A DNA stretch of 64,000 nt from Neoarius graeffei (GCF_027579695.1 NC_083596.1:18427255-18491254); one strand, 5' to 3'; shown: positions 22,590 through 33,605, numbered from the stretch's first letter. Notes: generated from the letters alone by a model not told the origin. Made by a program: numbers and translations.

Positions 22590-22950
22590 AGGGGTGGTGT
22601 AGTGGTTAGTGCTGTCGCCTCACAGCAAGAAGGTCCGGGTTTGAGCCCCGTGGCCGGCGAGGGCCCTTCTGTGTGGAGTTTGCATGTTCTCCCCGTGTCC
22701 GCATGGGTTTCCTCCGGGTGCTCCGGTTTCCCCCACAGTCCAAAGACATGCAGGTTAGGTTAACTGGTGACTCTAAATTGACCGTAGGTGTGAATGTGAG
22801 TGTGAATGGTTGTCTGTGTGAGCCCTGTGATGACCTGGCGACTTGTCCAGGGTGTACCCCGCCTTTCGCCCGTAGTCAGCTGGGATAGGCACCAGCTTGC
22901 CTGCGACCCTGTATAGGATAAGCGGCTACAGATAATGATAATAATAATGC
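22590..22950 (+). mobile_element. tRNA-headed SINE, copy 1
   Basis: The head GGTGTAGTGGTTAGTGCTGT gives an A-box-like TGGTGTAGTGG, and GGTTTGAGCCCCG is a B-box-like motif. The conserved body has GGAGTTTGCATGTTCTCCCC, CACAGTCCAAAGACATGCAG and TTGACCGTAGGTGTGAATGT, and the tail is AT-rich (GATAATGATAATAATAATG). This is the family of all SINE-1 entries below and resembles zebrafish DANA/Mermaid. Confidence 0.9.
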
Positions 22951-22981
22951 AATTTGCTAAAACAATGTTGTTACACAAATA

Positions 22982-24578
22982 CAGTGGTGCAAAAAAGTAT
23001 TTAGTCAGTCACCAATTGTGCAAGTTCTCCCACTTAAAAAGATGAGAGAGGCCTGTAATTTTCATCATAGGTACACTTCAACTATGAGAGACAAAATGAG
23101 AAAAAAAAATCCAGAAAATCACATTGTCTGATTTTTAAAGGATTTATTTGCAAATTATGGTGGAAAATAAGTATTTGGTCAATAACAAAAGTTCATCTCA
23201 ATACTTTGTTATATACCCTTTGTTGGCAATGACAGAGGTCAAACGTTTTCTGTAAGTCTTCACAAGGTTTTCACACACTGTTGCTGGTATTTTGGCCCAT
23301 TCCTCCATGCAGATCTCCTCTAGAGCAGTGATGTTTTGGGGCTGTCGCTGGGCAACACGGACTTTCAACTCCCTCCAAAGATTTTCTATGGGGTTGAGAT
23401 CTTGAGACTGGCTAGGCCACTCCAGGACCTTGAAATGCTTCTTATGAAGCCACTCCTTCGTTGCCTGGGCGGTGTGTTTGGGATCATTGTCATGCTGAAA
23501 GACCCAGCCATGTTTCATCTTCAATGCCCTTGCTGATGGAAGGAGGTTTTCACTCAAAATCTCACGATACATGGCCCCATTCATTCTTTCCTTTACACGG
23601 ATCAGTCGTCCTGGTCCCTTTGCAGAAAAACAGCCCCAAAGCATGATGTTTCCACCCCCATTCTTCACAGTAGGTATGGTGTTCTTTGGATGCAACTCAG
23701 CATTCTTTCTCCTCCAAACACGACAAGTTGAGTTTTTACCAAAAAGTTCTATTTTGGTTTCATCTGACATTCTCCCAATCCTCTTCTGGATCATCCAAAT
23801 GCTCTATTGCAAACTTCAGACGGGCCTGGACATGTACTGACTTAAGCAGGGGGACATGTCTGGCACTGCAGGATTTGAGTCCCTGGCGGCGTAGTGTGTT
23901 ACTGATGGTAGCCTTTGTTACTTTGGTCCCAGCTCTCTGCGGGTCATTCACTAGGTCCCCCTGTGTGGTTCTGGGATTTTTGCTCACCGTTCTTGTGATC
24001 ATTTTGACCCCACGGTGTGAGATCTTGCGTGGAGCCCCAGATCGAGGGAAATTATCAGTGGTCTTGTATGTCTTCCATTTTCTAATAATTGCTCCCACAG
24101 TTGATTTCTTCACACCAAGCTGCTTACCTATTGCAGATTCAGTCTTCCCAGCCTGGTGCAGGTCTACAATTTTGTTTCTGGTGTCCTTTGACAGCTCTTT
24201 GGTCTTGGCCATAGTGGAGTTTGGAGTGTGACTGTTTGAAGTTGTGGACAGGTGTCTTTTATACTGCTAACGAGTTCAAACAGGTGCCATTAATACAGGT
24301 AACGAGTGGAGGACAGAGGAGCCTCTTAAAGAAGTTGTTACAGGTCTGTGAGAGCCAGAAATCTTGCTTGTTTGCAGGTGACCAAATACTTATTTTACCG
24401 AGGAATTTACAAATTAATTCATTACAAATCCTACAATGTGATTTCCTGGATTCTTTCCCCCCATTCTGTCTCTCATAGTTGAAGTGTACCTATGATGAAA
24501 ATTACAGGCCTCTCTCATCTTTTTAAGTGGGAGAACTTGCACAATTGGTGGCTGACTAAATACTTTTTTGCCCCACTG
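22982..24578 (-). mobile_element. Tc1 transposon 1, nearly intact
   Basis: Ends CAGTGGTGCAAAAAAGTATT and GGGGCAAAAAAGTATTTAGT (minus view), inserted at TA (22980-22981 and 24579-24580). The terminal inverted repeats are long, about 200 bases each. Length 1597 bp is full for a fish Tc1. Confidence 0.95.
23198..24212 (-). pseudogene. Tc1 transposase with one frameshift
   Basis: A DD34E cut-and-paste transposase. The first frame (24212-23760) starts [20 protein letters not shown] with the paired helix-turn-helix region and a GAPRKIS-type hook. The second frame (23794-23198) continues with DETKIELFG (first catalytic Asp), QHDNDPKHT (second) and NPIENLW (Glu). The frames do not join: around 23783 the usual codons for the M-W-S of a VMWSDE motif are missing. 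The gap fits an 8-base deletion between two GTCA repeats. No other inactivating change is obvious. Confidence 0.9.
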
Positions 24579-24580
24579 TA

Positions 24581-25094
24581 TACTTATCAGTTTGGCCAAA
24601 CTCAGAAGGACAGCTCGACAAAATTGGAAAAAGAAAAACATGGATGAACAGAAACTTTCTTCTCTTTAATAGAAATGTATTCATGACGGTGATGTTCTTC
24701 ATCTTCTCATGGAAGATGGCACCACAGATGGCTGCCTCTGTGTGTTGGTGCACATTGTTACCTTGCCCAGGACGGAGTCCACCGGGGGCGAGGTATTGTT
24801 TTCGGTCAGGTTTCTTTGTTTCTTTCTTTCTTTCTTTTGTTTTTTTTTGTGAACGATACGATGGGAAAACGGCTGGATCAATCTTCATTAAATTTTCAGG
24901 ATAGATGGGTATTGGTCTCAAATAGAACCTCCAACATTTTGAGGGTCATCCGGTCAAGGTTTTTGTGCCTACTGCTTCATATAGAGGCAGTAGCCACTAT
25001 GTCATCATGCTATAAGTGTAACAATCATGCAGTACGGTGTGTTCAGATTGTCTGAGAGCAGTATGGTGTGTTCTGACTGGCTTAGAGCAGCAGA
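24581..25094. other. Repeat-like spacer
   Basis: A TTTC-rich stretch (24808-24840) and a segment with TCATCCGGTCAAGG and GAGGCAGTAGCCACTATG at about 24990. The latter motif recurs at 51757-51775 next to an inverted GTGGCTACTGCCTC, so it belongs to a dispersed repeat of unknown type. Confidence 0.45.
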
Positions 25095-25142
25095 GAATCA
25101 GAATCAGAACCATGTTTATTGACCAAGTATGTTCACACACAA
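25095..25142 (-). repeat. LINE 3' tail, minus strand
   Basis: AATCAGAATCAGAACC followed by GTTTATTGACCAAGTATGTT is the inverted tail of the same LINE family that ends at 33610 (CATACTTGGCAATAAACGATTCTG). Confidence 0.65.
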
Positions 25143-25204
25143 GGTCAAAATCAAGGTCAAGGTCACCAAAAAGGTCAAAATAGTTTTTTTTTCATGATAT
25201 CTTT

Positions 25205-26640
25205 CTTCATGTTCATCGTAAGTGCTACCGGGCGAGGTTTGTTTTGCCTTATTTTGTTTGTAAACTCTGTTCACTGCTGCAGTACTCAAATCTCTTTCAC
25301 CAAAGAAGAGCTCTTGAACATCAGGGGAACAACTCCAGTGGACTTACTACCAACTTTAGTGGTGTCATCCATGGAATTATTGGACATTCTGGTCAAAGGT
25401 GTTCTCACCTTTGTTCATTCAGCAAGATGCCAGATGAGAGGGAAACACACTGGTACAGACTTCACGTTCTGCTTCTTCCTTCAGCTGCTCCCGTTAGGGG
25501 TCATCACAGCAGATCTGTTCCACATATTTGATTTTGGCATCGGTTTTACAACCGGATGCCCCTTCTGTTAGCCATGGGGTTCAAACCTGGAACCTTCTTG
25601 CTGTGAGGTAACAGTGCTAACCCCTACACCACCGTGCCACCTGGCCTTCGCACGCCGTTACTTGTGATATTTCTCTCCAATGTGCGCTCATTGTGCAACA
25701 AACTGAACGAGCTCCAGCTGCTGATGGGGAGAAACAGGGACTTTCCTACATCTTCTGTTTCATGCTTCACGAAGATGTGGCTATGCAGACTCATACTGGA
25801 CTCTGTGCTGCAGCTGGCCGGCTTCCACCTTTTCAGAGCGGACCGTAACACAGATCTCTCCGGTAAGACGAAGGGTGGTGGAATCTGTTTTTATGTAAAC
25901 AGCGGCTGGTGCAGCGATGTGTCAGTGATCCTGCAACACTCTTCTCCTGACCTGGAATAATTTTTCATTAATTACCCTTCTACTCCCCTGTGAGTTCATT
26001 TCATTCATTCTGGTCGGTGTTTCCATTCCACCGCAGGCCAACATGCAGGACGCACAGCACATGCTGGCCGATCAGATACTAGGTGTGGAACAGAGTAACC
26101 CGGACTCCCTAGTTATTGTCATTGGTGACTTTAACAAAGGTAACTTCAGCCTCGAACTACCCAAATACAAACAATCTATTAAATGCCCAAACCAGAGAGG
26201 AGAATATTTTGGATCGCTACTACACTTCAGTCAACAATGCCTATCAGGCCATCCCCTGTGCTATACTGGGTCATTCTGACTACATCATGGTCCACCTGAT
26301 TCCTGCATACAGGCAGAAATTAAAACTGAGGAAACCTGTAGTGAGGACTTCAAAGATGTGGAGCAATGAGGCTGCGGAGAACCTTCAGGCATGCTTGGAC
26401 TGTACAAACTGGGACATGTTCAGGACTGCTACCAATAGTCTGGATGAGTACACAGAGGCTGTGACATCCTACATCAGCTTCTGTGAGGACTGCTGCGTTC
26501 CATCACAAACCAGGGTGAGTTACAATAATGACAAACCCTGGTTCACAGATAAGTTAAGACAACTAAAGTTGCAAAAGGAAGAAGTGTTCAGAAGTGGGGC
26601 CAGGAACAGGTTTAGCAAGGTAGTGAGAGAAGCTAAATAA
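25205..26640 (+). pseudogene. LINE ORF2 amino half: endonuclease region
   Basis: Frames 25119-25470 (FTKEELLNIRGTTPVDLLP), 25634-25960 (VIFLSNVRSLCNKLNELQLL, SGKTKGGGICFYVNSGWC) and 26043-26640 (QDAQHMLADQIL, SLVIVIGDFNKGNF, SYNNDKPWFTDKLRQLKL) together form the apurinic-endonuclease-like half of a LINE ORF2. GDFN is the conserved catalytic-site motif and [10 protein letters not shown] carries the SDH-like end (here SDY). Frameshifts and stops separate the pieces. Confidence 0.8.
25471..25642 (-). mobile_element. SINE-like insertion in the LINE ORF
   Basis: On the minus strand the head GGTGGCACGGTGGTGTAGGG with TCACAGCAAGAAGGTTCC matches the SINE-1 head, but the body differs (GGATGCCCCTTCTG, CTCCCGTTAGGGGTCATCAC, a known fish repeat motif). 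It interrupts the LINE amino-terminal frame. Confidence 0.65.
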
Positions 26641-26845
26641 CTGTACTCTGAGAAAGTCCAACACCAGTTCTCAGCCAACGACTCTACGTCTCAGACAGAT
26701 CACTCAGTGCGTTTACATGCACATAGAGAAAAGCGAATTTCTGCCGTTGCTCGACTGAAATCGAAGTTCTAAATGGCATGGAAACACCTTAGCTAGGCTG
26801 AAATTGAACCGAACTTGATTCCTCGCAATCGAGCTACACGACCTA

Positions 26846-28452
26846 CAGTGGTGCTTGAAAGTTTGTGAACCCTTTAGAATTTTCTATATTTCTGCATAAA
26901 TATGACCTAAAACATCATCAGATTTTCACACAAGTCCTAAAAGTAGATAAAGAGAACCCAGTTAAACAAATGAGACAAAAATATTATACTTGATTATTTA
27001 TTTATTGAGGAAAATGATCCAGTATTACATATCTGGAAGTGGCAAAAGTATGTGAACCTCTAGGATTAGCAGTTAATTTGAAGGCGAAATTAGAGTCAGG
27101 TGTTTTCAATCAGTGGGATGACAATCAGGTGTGAGTGGGCACCCTGTTTTATTTAAAGAACAGGGCTCTATCAAAGTCTGATCTTCACAACACGTTTGTG
27201 GAAGTGTATCAAGGCACGAACAAATTAGATTTCTGAGGAGCTCAGAAAAAGCGTTGTTGATGCTCATCAGGCTGGAAAAGGTTACAAAACCATCTGTAAA
27301 GAGTTTGGACTCCACCAATCCACAGTCAGACAGATTGTGTACAAATGGAAGAAATTCAAGACCATTGTTACCCTCCCCAGGAGTGGTCGACCAACAAAGA
27401 TCACTCCAAGAGCAAGGCGTGTAATAGTCGGCGAGGTCACAAAGGATCCCAGGGTAACTTCTAAGCAACTGAAGCCCTCTCTCACACTGGCTAATGTTAA
27501 TGTTCATGAGTCCACCATCAGGAGAACACTGAACAACAATGGTGTGCATGGCAGGGTTGCAAGGAGAAAGCTACTGCTCTCCAAAAAGAACATTGCTGCT
27601 CATCTGCAGTTTGCTAAAGATTACGTGGACAAGCCAGAAGGCTATTGGAAAAATGTTTTGTGGATGGGTGAGACCAAACTAGAACTTTTTGGTTTAAATG
27701 AGCAGCGTTATGTTTGGAGAAAGGAAAATACTGTGTTCCAGCATAAGAACCTTATCCCATCTGTGAAACATGATGGTGGTAGTATCATGGTTTGGGCCTG
27801 TTTTGCTGCATCTGGGCCAGGATGGTTTGCCATCATTGATGGAACAATGAATTCTGAATTATACCAGCAAATTCTAAAGGAAAATGTCAGGACATCTGTG
27901 CATGAACTGAATCTCAAGAGAAGGTGGATCATGCAGCAAGACAACAACCCTAAGCACACAAGTCGTTCTACCAAAGAATGGTTAAAGAAGAATAAATTAA
28001 TGTTTTGGAATGGCCGAGTCAAAGTCCTGACCTTAATCCAGTCGAAATGTTGTGGAAGGACCTGAAGCGAGCAGTTCATGTGAGGAAACCCACCAACATC
28101 CCAGAGTTGAAGCTGTTCTGTACGGAGGAACGGGCTAAAATTCCTCCAAGCCGGTGTGCAGGACTGATCAACAGTTACCGGAAATGTTTAGTTGCAGTTA
28201 TTGCTGCACAAGGGGGTCACACCAGATACTGAAAGCAAAGGTTCACATACTTTTGCCACTCACAGATATGTAATATTGGATCATTTTCCTCAATAAATAA
28301 ATGACCAAGTATAATATTTTTGTCTCATTTGTTTAACTGGGTTCTCTTTATCTACTTTTAGGACTTGTGTGAAAATCTGATAATGTTTTAGGTCATATTT
28401 ATGCAGAAATATAGAAAATTCTAAAGGGTTCACAAACTTTCAAGCACCACTG
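26846..28452 (+). mobile_element. Tc1 transposon 2
   Basis: Ends CAGTGGTGCTTGAAAGTTTG and CAAACTTTCAAGCACCACTG, TA at 26844-26845 and 28453-28454. Copy A of the host MITE supplies the empty site at 16205-16220. Same family as the Tc1 at 36578-38158; different from the one at 22982. Confidence 0.95.
27211..28232 (+). pseudogene. Tc1 transposase, degraded catalytic core
   Basis: The expected start codon position reads AAG, and a stop follows at about 27226. The longest frame (27337-28065) covers YKWKKFKTIVTLPRSGRPTK to the catalytic domain. The first catalytic Asp is lost (WMGETKLELFG, usually DETK). The DNDPKH box reads DNNPKH, keeping the catalytic first Asp. A one-base shift at about 28000 moves the Glu motif (NPVEMLW) into frame 28005-28232. 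It cannot be active. Confidence 0.9.
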
Positions 28453-28830
28453 TAGATTATGCGATTTTTGCCGAGCTACTTAGTGCATGTATACCCTATC
28501 GAGATACGTAATCGAGCTGCTTACTTCAGCACTGCCCCTTCCGGAAGTGACGAGTGACGAGACCACAAGCGGGAAACACAACAGCCTCGGTCGGCATGAC
28601 ATGTCACCTTAGCCGCCACTTTATTAGGAACACTTGTGTCTGGGCATGTACGCACCCATTTCCAATTAGTTGGTAAGTTATTAGCATGTTAGCAGGCTAA
28701 CAGTTAATATGTTCACCATTACAGATCAACTTCAACTTAGTGGCCATTTTATTAGGAACACTTCTGTTCGTACATACAAACTACAAACACTCTTCTTGTG
28801 AACACGGAACTGATAACTTTGTTTATACTC

Positions 28831-28923
28831 ACAGTGTTGCCAGATTGGGCGGTTTTAAGTGCATTTTGGCGGGTTTTGAACATATTTTGGGCTGGAAAAC
28901 GTCAGCAGTATCTGGCAACACTG
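28831..28923 (+). mobile_element. 92-bp hairpin MITE inside copy B
   Basis: CAGTGTTGCCAGATTGGGCG to ATCTGGCAACACTG. Compared with empty copy C (TATACTCTTGAATAG) the insertion duplicated CTC. Position is 18 bp from the insertion in copy A; orientation relative to the host MITE is the same. Confidence 0.85.
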
Positions 28924-29249
28924 CTCTTGAATAGCTCTTCTTCATGACGACAACCGGAAGTGTACCAACACGATGGGGCGTGTAGCGCCACCTGTGGCTC
29001 GGGTGCACAATGTACCTCACACAATAGCTCGATTTCCTTGTGTGCATGTAGGATTGGATTTCTCTGGCACCCCTGCTGGGACCCTCAGCTCGATTACCGA
29101 CAGCAGCTCGATTTGGATGTGCATGTAAACGTACTGACTAAGTACAAACCTTCAGCCCCCCAATCTTGCGCCTGGCCAACCAACTGAATTCTACTGAGTT
29201 CTACCGTCTCTTTGAAAGACAATGGGACTGTCCTGATATCATCCTCCGT

Positions 29250-29785
29250 TACCCCTTTTCCACCAAATCAGTTCCAGGGCTGGTTCGGGGCCAGTGCTGG
29301 TGCTGGTTCACAACTCGTTCAACTTGCGAGCCAACTGAGAACCAGTTTGCTTTTCCATCGCTCGCGGTGCTAAGAGAAGACACATCATTACGTCGTTGTA
29401 TACGTCATTACGTCGCTGTATACGTCAGTTACGTCGCTACGTTTGCATAAACATTGGCGCGAATATCGAAGCAAAAACAACGCGGAAGAAGCAACAACAA
29501 CAACAATAATAATAATGGATGACTTCGCGTTTGTACAGCTGCTGCTTCTCGTCGCTTAAAAATGGCGATCTTTCGCGGTCTTGTTATTGTTGTCGGTCTT
29601 AACAACTCCGCCCCTCGCTGACGTAAGCAATTCTTTCCTCTGGCCCAGCAGAGAGTTGGTGCTAGCCTGGAACCGATTTTTCTGGCCCCAGAGCCAGTTC
29701 TTTGTCAGTGGAAACAGAAAACCCGGTTCCAAACTAAGCACTGGCCCCGAACCAGCCCTGGAACTGCTTTGGTGGAAAAGGGGCA
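29250..29785. mobile_element. MITE with TACCCCTTTTCCACC ends, copy 2
   Basis: Flanked by CGT at 29247-29249 and 29786-29788, inside the LINE. Highly similar to 19024-19501 at both ends; the centre has an extra TACGTCATTACGTCG repeat (29388-29435). Confidence 0.88.
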
Positions 29786-29788
29786 CGT

Positions 29789-31240
29789 GACTCCACACTC
29801 CAGCTCCTGCCCACCACCCCCACCTCTACTGCTGCCGGGGTCTCTCTACAACCTCTCACCCTTGAAACCCATCCATCCACCACCACAGCCTCAACTCTCT
29901 CCATTCTGGAAAGGGACATCAACAAGCTGTTTAAGAAGCTGAACACCCCGGCAAAGCAGCAGGTCCTGACTCTGTCTCATCGTTTACCCTGAAGCACTGT
30001 GCTGATCAGCTGTCTCCAGTGTTCAGACATCTTCAGCACCTCACTAGAGACATGCCATGTGCCAGCCTGCTTCAAGGCCTCCACCATAATTCCCATCCCC
30101 AAAAAGCCAAGGATCACAGGATTAAATGACTATAAACTCATTGCCCTGATTTCTGTGGTGATGAAATCCTTTGAGCGCCTTGTGCTTTACCACCTTAAAG
30201 CCATCACTGACCCACTCCTGGATCCCATGCAGTTCGCATACAGACCCGCATACAGATCTGCAGATGATGCTGACAACATGGCTTTTCATTTCATTCTGCA
30301 GCACCTGGACTCCACAGGAACCTATGCTAGGATCTTGTTTGTGGATTTCAGTTCCGCCTTCAACACTATCGTCCCAGCTTTTCTGCAGGACAAGCTCACC
30401 CAGTTGAGCATGTCTGACTCCACCTGCAGGTGAATCACTGACTTGCTGTCTGACAAGAAGCAGCATGTGAAGCTGGGGAAACACGTCTCTGACTCCCGAA
30501 CCATCAGCACTGGATCCCCCCAAGGCTATGTCCTTTCTCCTCCACTCTTCTCCCTGTACACTAACAGCTGCACCTCCAGTCATCAGTCTGTCAAGCTCCT
30601 AAAGTTCATAGACAACACCACCCTCATTGGACTCATCTCTGATGAGGATGAGTCTGCCTACAGGTGGGAGATTGACTATCCGGTGTCCCGGTGCAGGCAG
30701 AACAACTTGGAGCTTAAAGACAGTGGAGACTTCAGGAGGAGCTCTGCCACACCCTCCTTCATCACCCTGTTCGACTCCCCGGTAACCTTTGTGTAATATT
30801 TTCACCGCCTGGGCACTATAATCACTCAGGACCTTAAGTGGAAGATGAATACCTGCTCTCTCACCAAGAAAGCACAGCAGAGGATGTACTTCCTGCAGCA
30901 GTTGAGGAAGTTTGATCTGCCAAAGATAATGATGGTGCACTTTTACACTGCCATCATCAAGTCCATCCTCCCCTCCTCCATCACTGTCTGGTACACTGCT
31001 GCCACTGCCGATGACAAGGGCAGACTGCAGTGCATCATTCGCTCTGCTGAGAGGATGATTGGCTGCAACCTTCCATTTCTTCAGGACCTGTACGAGTCCA
31101 GAACCCTGAGGACAGCAGAAAGGATTGTGGCCGACCCTCTCACCCTGGAAACTTTTTGATTCGCTCCTGTCTGGTAGGAGGTTGCGGTCTATTAGAACCA
31201 AAACCTCATGCCGTAAGGCTAGCTTTTTCCCCACTACAGC
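29789..31240 (+). pseudogene. LINE ORF2 carboxyl half: reverse transcriptase
   Basis: The frame 29999-30433 has VPACFKASTIIPIPKKPRI, NDYKLIALISVVMKSFERLV, LLDPMQFAYRPAYRSADDA and ILFVDFSSAFNTIVP, the RT fingers and first catalytic Asp. The next frame gives GSPQGYVLSPPLFSLYTNSC. The catalytic box is lost: the usual YADD position reads FIDNTT. After a stop at about 30796 the end (30845-31159) has KKAQQRMYFLQQLRKF and ITVWYTAATADDKGRLQ. Stops and shifts make it non-functional. Confidence 0.85.
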
Positions 31241-31445
31241 TGGCCTCATCAATAAGGTCAGAGACCCCCACTGACTTGAACCTCACACTTTCAATCTGTA
31301 ACATTAATCCACTTTGTCTCTGAACTGCGATTTTGCACATTTCATGGTCATGGCATATATCATCATCCTGTGAACTTTTATTGCACATTCCGACTCACAC
31401 TGTACAGCTTGGCTATTTATTTAACCCATTGCACATATTCTCTTC

Positions 31446-31800
31446 GGCAGCATGGTGGTGTAGTCGTTAGCGCTATTGCCTCACAGCAAGAAGGTCCGGG
31501 TTCGAGCCCCATGGCCGGCGAGGGCCTTTCTGTGCGGAGTTTGCATGTTGTCCGGGTGGGTTTCCTCCAGGTGCTCTGGTTTCCCCCACAGTCCAAAGAC
31601 ATGCAGGTTAAGTTAACTGATGACTCTAAATTGACCGTAGGTGTGAATGTGAGTGTGAATGGTTGTCTGTGTCGGCCCTGTGATGACCTGGCGACTAGTC
31701 CAGGGTGTACCACGCCTTTCGCCTGTAGTCAACTGGGATAGGTTCCAGCTTGCCTGCGACCCTGTAGAACAGGATAAAGCAGCTAGAGATAATGAGATAA
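31446..31800 (+). mobile_element. SINE-1, copy 2
   Basis: GGCAGCATGGTGGTGTAGTC head, full body, and an AGCTAGAGATAATGAGATAA tail. The flanks CACATATTCTCTT and CACATTCTCTTC form an imperfect duplication, and it lies in the LINE 3' region. Confidence 0.9.
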
Positions 31801-31892
31801 GACACATTCTCTTCTTCTTACACATTCATATTATGACTCTTCTTCATCTTCATCATGTGACCTGTTTTTGCACATTCCAAGACATACTGTAT

Positions 31893-32048
31893 GACATTAC
31901 ATTATCTAGAGCGACGTATAACATACCCAGAGCAGCCTGGGGAGCAGTTGGGAGTTAGGTGCCTTGCTCAAGGGCACTTCAGCCATTCCTGCTGGGCCAG
32001 GGAATCAAACCGGTGACCTTTTAGCCCTGAAGCTGCTTCTCTAACCAT
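31893..32048 (-). mobile_element. V-SINE copy in the LINE 3' region
   Basis: Minus-strand head with ATGGTTAGAGAAGCAGCTTC, B-box-like GGTTTGATTCCCTGG, and a body through TTGAGCAAGGCACCTAACTC to about AGAGCG. Confidence 0.8.
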
Positions 32049-32116
32049 TACCACACTGTATAGCTTGGACTTCAAAATAACCTGTGGACATAGCCCTTAA
32101 ATATGTCCATCCATTA

Positions 32117-32329
32117 TAAACTGTGGGTGGTAGAAATGGGCAACTGGACTTGCTTGAAGATTCTTGAAAACGTTTCACCTCTTGTCCAAAAGGCTTCCTC
32201 AGTTCTGTCTGACTAATAGGGAGTGTCAGATAGTCAGACAGAATGGAGGAAGCCTTTTGGACGAGAGGTGAAACGTTTTCAAGAATCTTCAAGCAAGTCC
32301 AGTTGCCCATTTCTACCACCCACAGTTTA
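32117..32329. repeat. 213-bp near-perfect palindrome
   Basis: Arms 32117-32217 and 32229-32329 pair with only a few mismatches (left GTGGGTGGTAGAAATGGGCA, right TGCCCATTTCTACCACCCAC). A MITE-like hairpin, inserted in the LINE tail region. Confidence 0.9.
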
Positions 32330-32365
32330 CTATGACCTGGATGATTGAGAATCTTCACAGACATG

Positions 32366-32728
32366 TCCATCCATTATCTGTAGCCGCTTATCCTGTTCTA
32401 CAGGGTCGCAGGCAAGCTGGAGCCTATCCCAGCTGACTATGGGCGAGAGGCGGGGTACACCCTGGACAAGTCACCAGGTTATCGCAGGGCTGACACAGAG
32501 ACAAACAACCATTCACACTCACATTCACACCTACGGTCAATTTAGAGCCACCAATTAACCTAACCTGCATGTCTTTGGGGAAAACCGGAGCACCCAGAGG
32601 AAACCCACACAGACATGGGCAGAACATGCAAACTCCACACAGAAAGGCCCTCAGCGGTCCCTGGGCTCGAACCCAGGACCTTTTTGCTGGGAGGCGACAC
32701 TGCTAACCACTACACCACCGTGCTGCCC
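32366..32728 (-). mobile_element. SINE-1, copy 3
   Basis: Tail CATTATCTGTAGCCGCTTAT, head GTAGTGGTTAGCAGTGTCGC (minus view). Nearly full length. Confidence 0.9.
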
Positions 32729-32743
32729 CTTAAATATGTCTAT

Positions 32744-33073
32744 CCATCCATCCATTATCTGTAGCCGCTTATCCTATTCTACAGGGTCGCAGGCAAGCTG
32801 GAGCCTATCCCAGCTGACTATGGGCGAGAGGCGGGGTACACCTTGGACAAGTCACCAGGTCATCACAGGGCTGACACATAGAAACAAACAACCCTTCACA
32901 CTTACATTCACACCTACGGTCAATTTAGAGCCACCAATTAACCTAACCCATGCAGACATGGGCAGAACATACGGTACAAACTCCACACAGAGAGGCCCTC
33001 ACTGGCCACCCGAACCCAGGATCTTCTTGCTGTTAGGTGACAGTGCTAACTACTACACCACCATGCTGGCTCT
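32744..33073 (-). mobile_element. SINE-1, copy 4, internally deleted
   Basis: As copy 3, but it lacks about 30-40 bases between the ACCTAACC and CATGGGCAGAACAT regions. It lies only 16 bases from copy 3. Confidence 0.88.
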
Positions 33074-33096
33074 TAAACATGTCCACTTTTCAAATT

Positions 33097-33462
33097 TGTC
33101 TCATCTCATCTCATTACCTCTAGCCGCTTTATCCTTCTACAGGGTCGCAGGCAAGCTGGAGCCTATCCCAGCTGACTACGGGCGAAAGGCGGGGTACACC
33201 CTGGACAAGTCGCCAGGTCATCACAGGACTGACACATAGACACAGACAACCATTCACACTCACATTCACACCTACGGTCAATTTAGAGTCACCAGTTAAC
33301 CTAACCTGCATGTCTTTGGACTGTGGGGGAAACCGGAGCACCCGGAGGAAACCCACGCGGACACGGGGAGAACATGCAAACTCCACACAGAAGGGCCCTC
33401 GCCGGCCACGGGACTCGAACCCGGACCTTCTTGCCGTGAGGTCAACCACCGTGCCGCCCCTT
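33097..33462 (-). mobile_element. SINE-1, copy 5
   Basis: Nearly full length. TTTTCAAATTTGT flanks it on the left (33087-33099) and recurs at 33460-33472, a clean target duplication. Confidence 0.92.
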
Positions 33463-33605
33463 TTCAAATTTGTATATTTTAGATTCTTCTTATTTTTTAT
33501 TCTATTGATATAACTACTTTTGTCTTTTTTTTTAATTCTATCTTAGCTGTTCAAGCACCAATCACCAAAGCAAATTCCTTGTATGTGAGAACATACTTGG
33601 CAATA

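Larger units (their letters stand above)
26705..29136 (-). mobile_element. MITE copy B (ACT-flanked) carrying a Tc1 and a hairpin
   Basis: Ends CAGTGCGTTTACATGCACAT and ATGTGCATGTAAACGTACTG, flanked by ACT at 26702-26704 and 29137-29139. Without the Tc1 (26846-28452) it is about 825 bp. It also holds a segment with two AGGAACACTT motifs (28620-28760) not present in copy A, and the 92-bp hairpin. Confidence 0.88.

Noticed and set aside
19288-29798. ORFs with SSRAGSGPVLSLEPGFLFPL at 19 and 29.6 kb
   Set aside because: Identical frames in the two copies of one MITE; they span its inverted ends.
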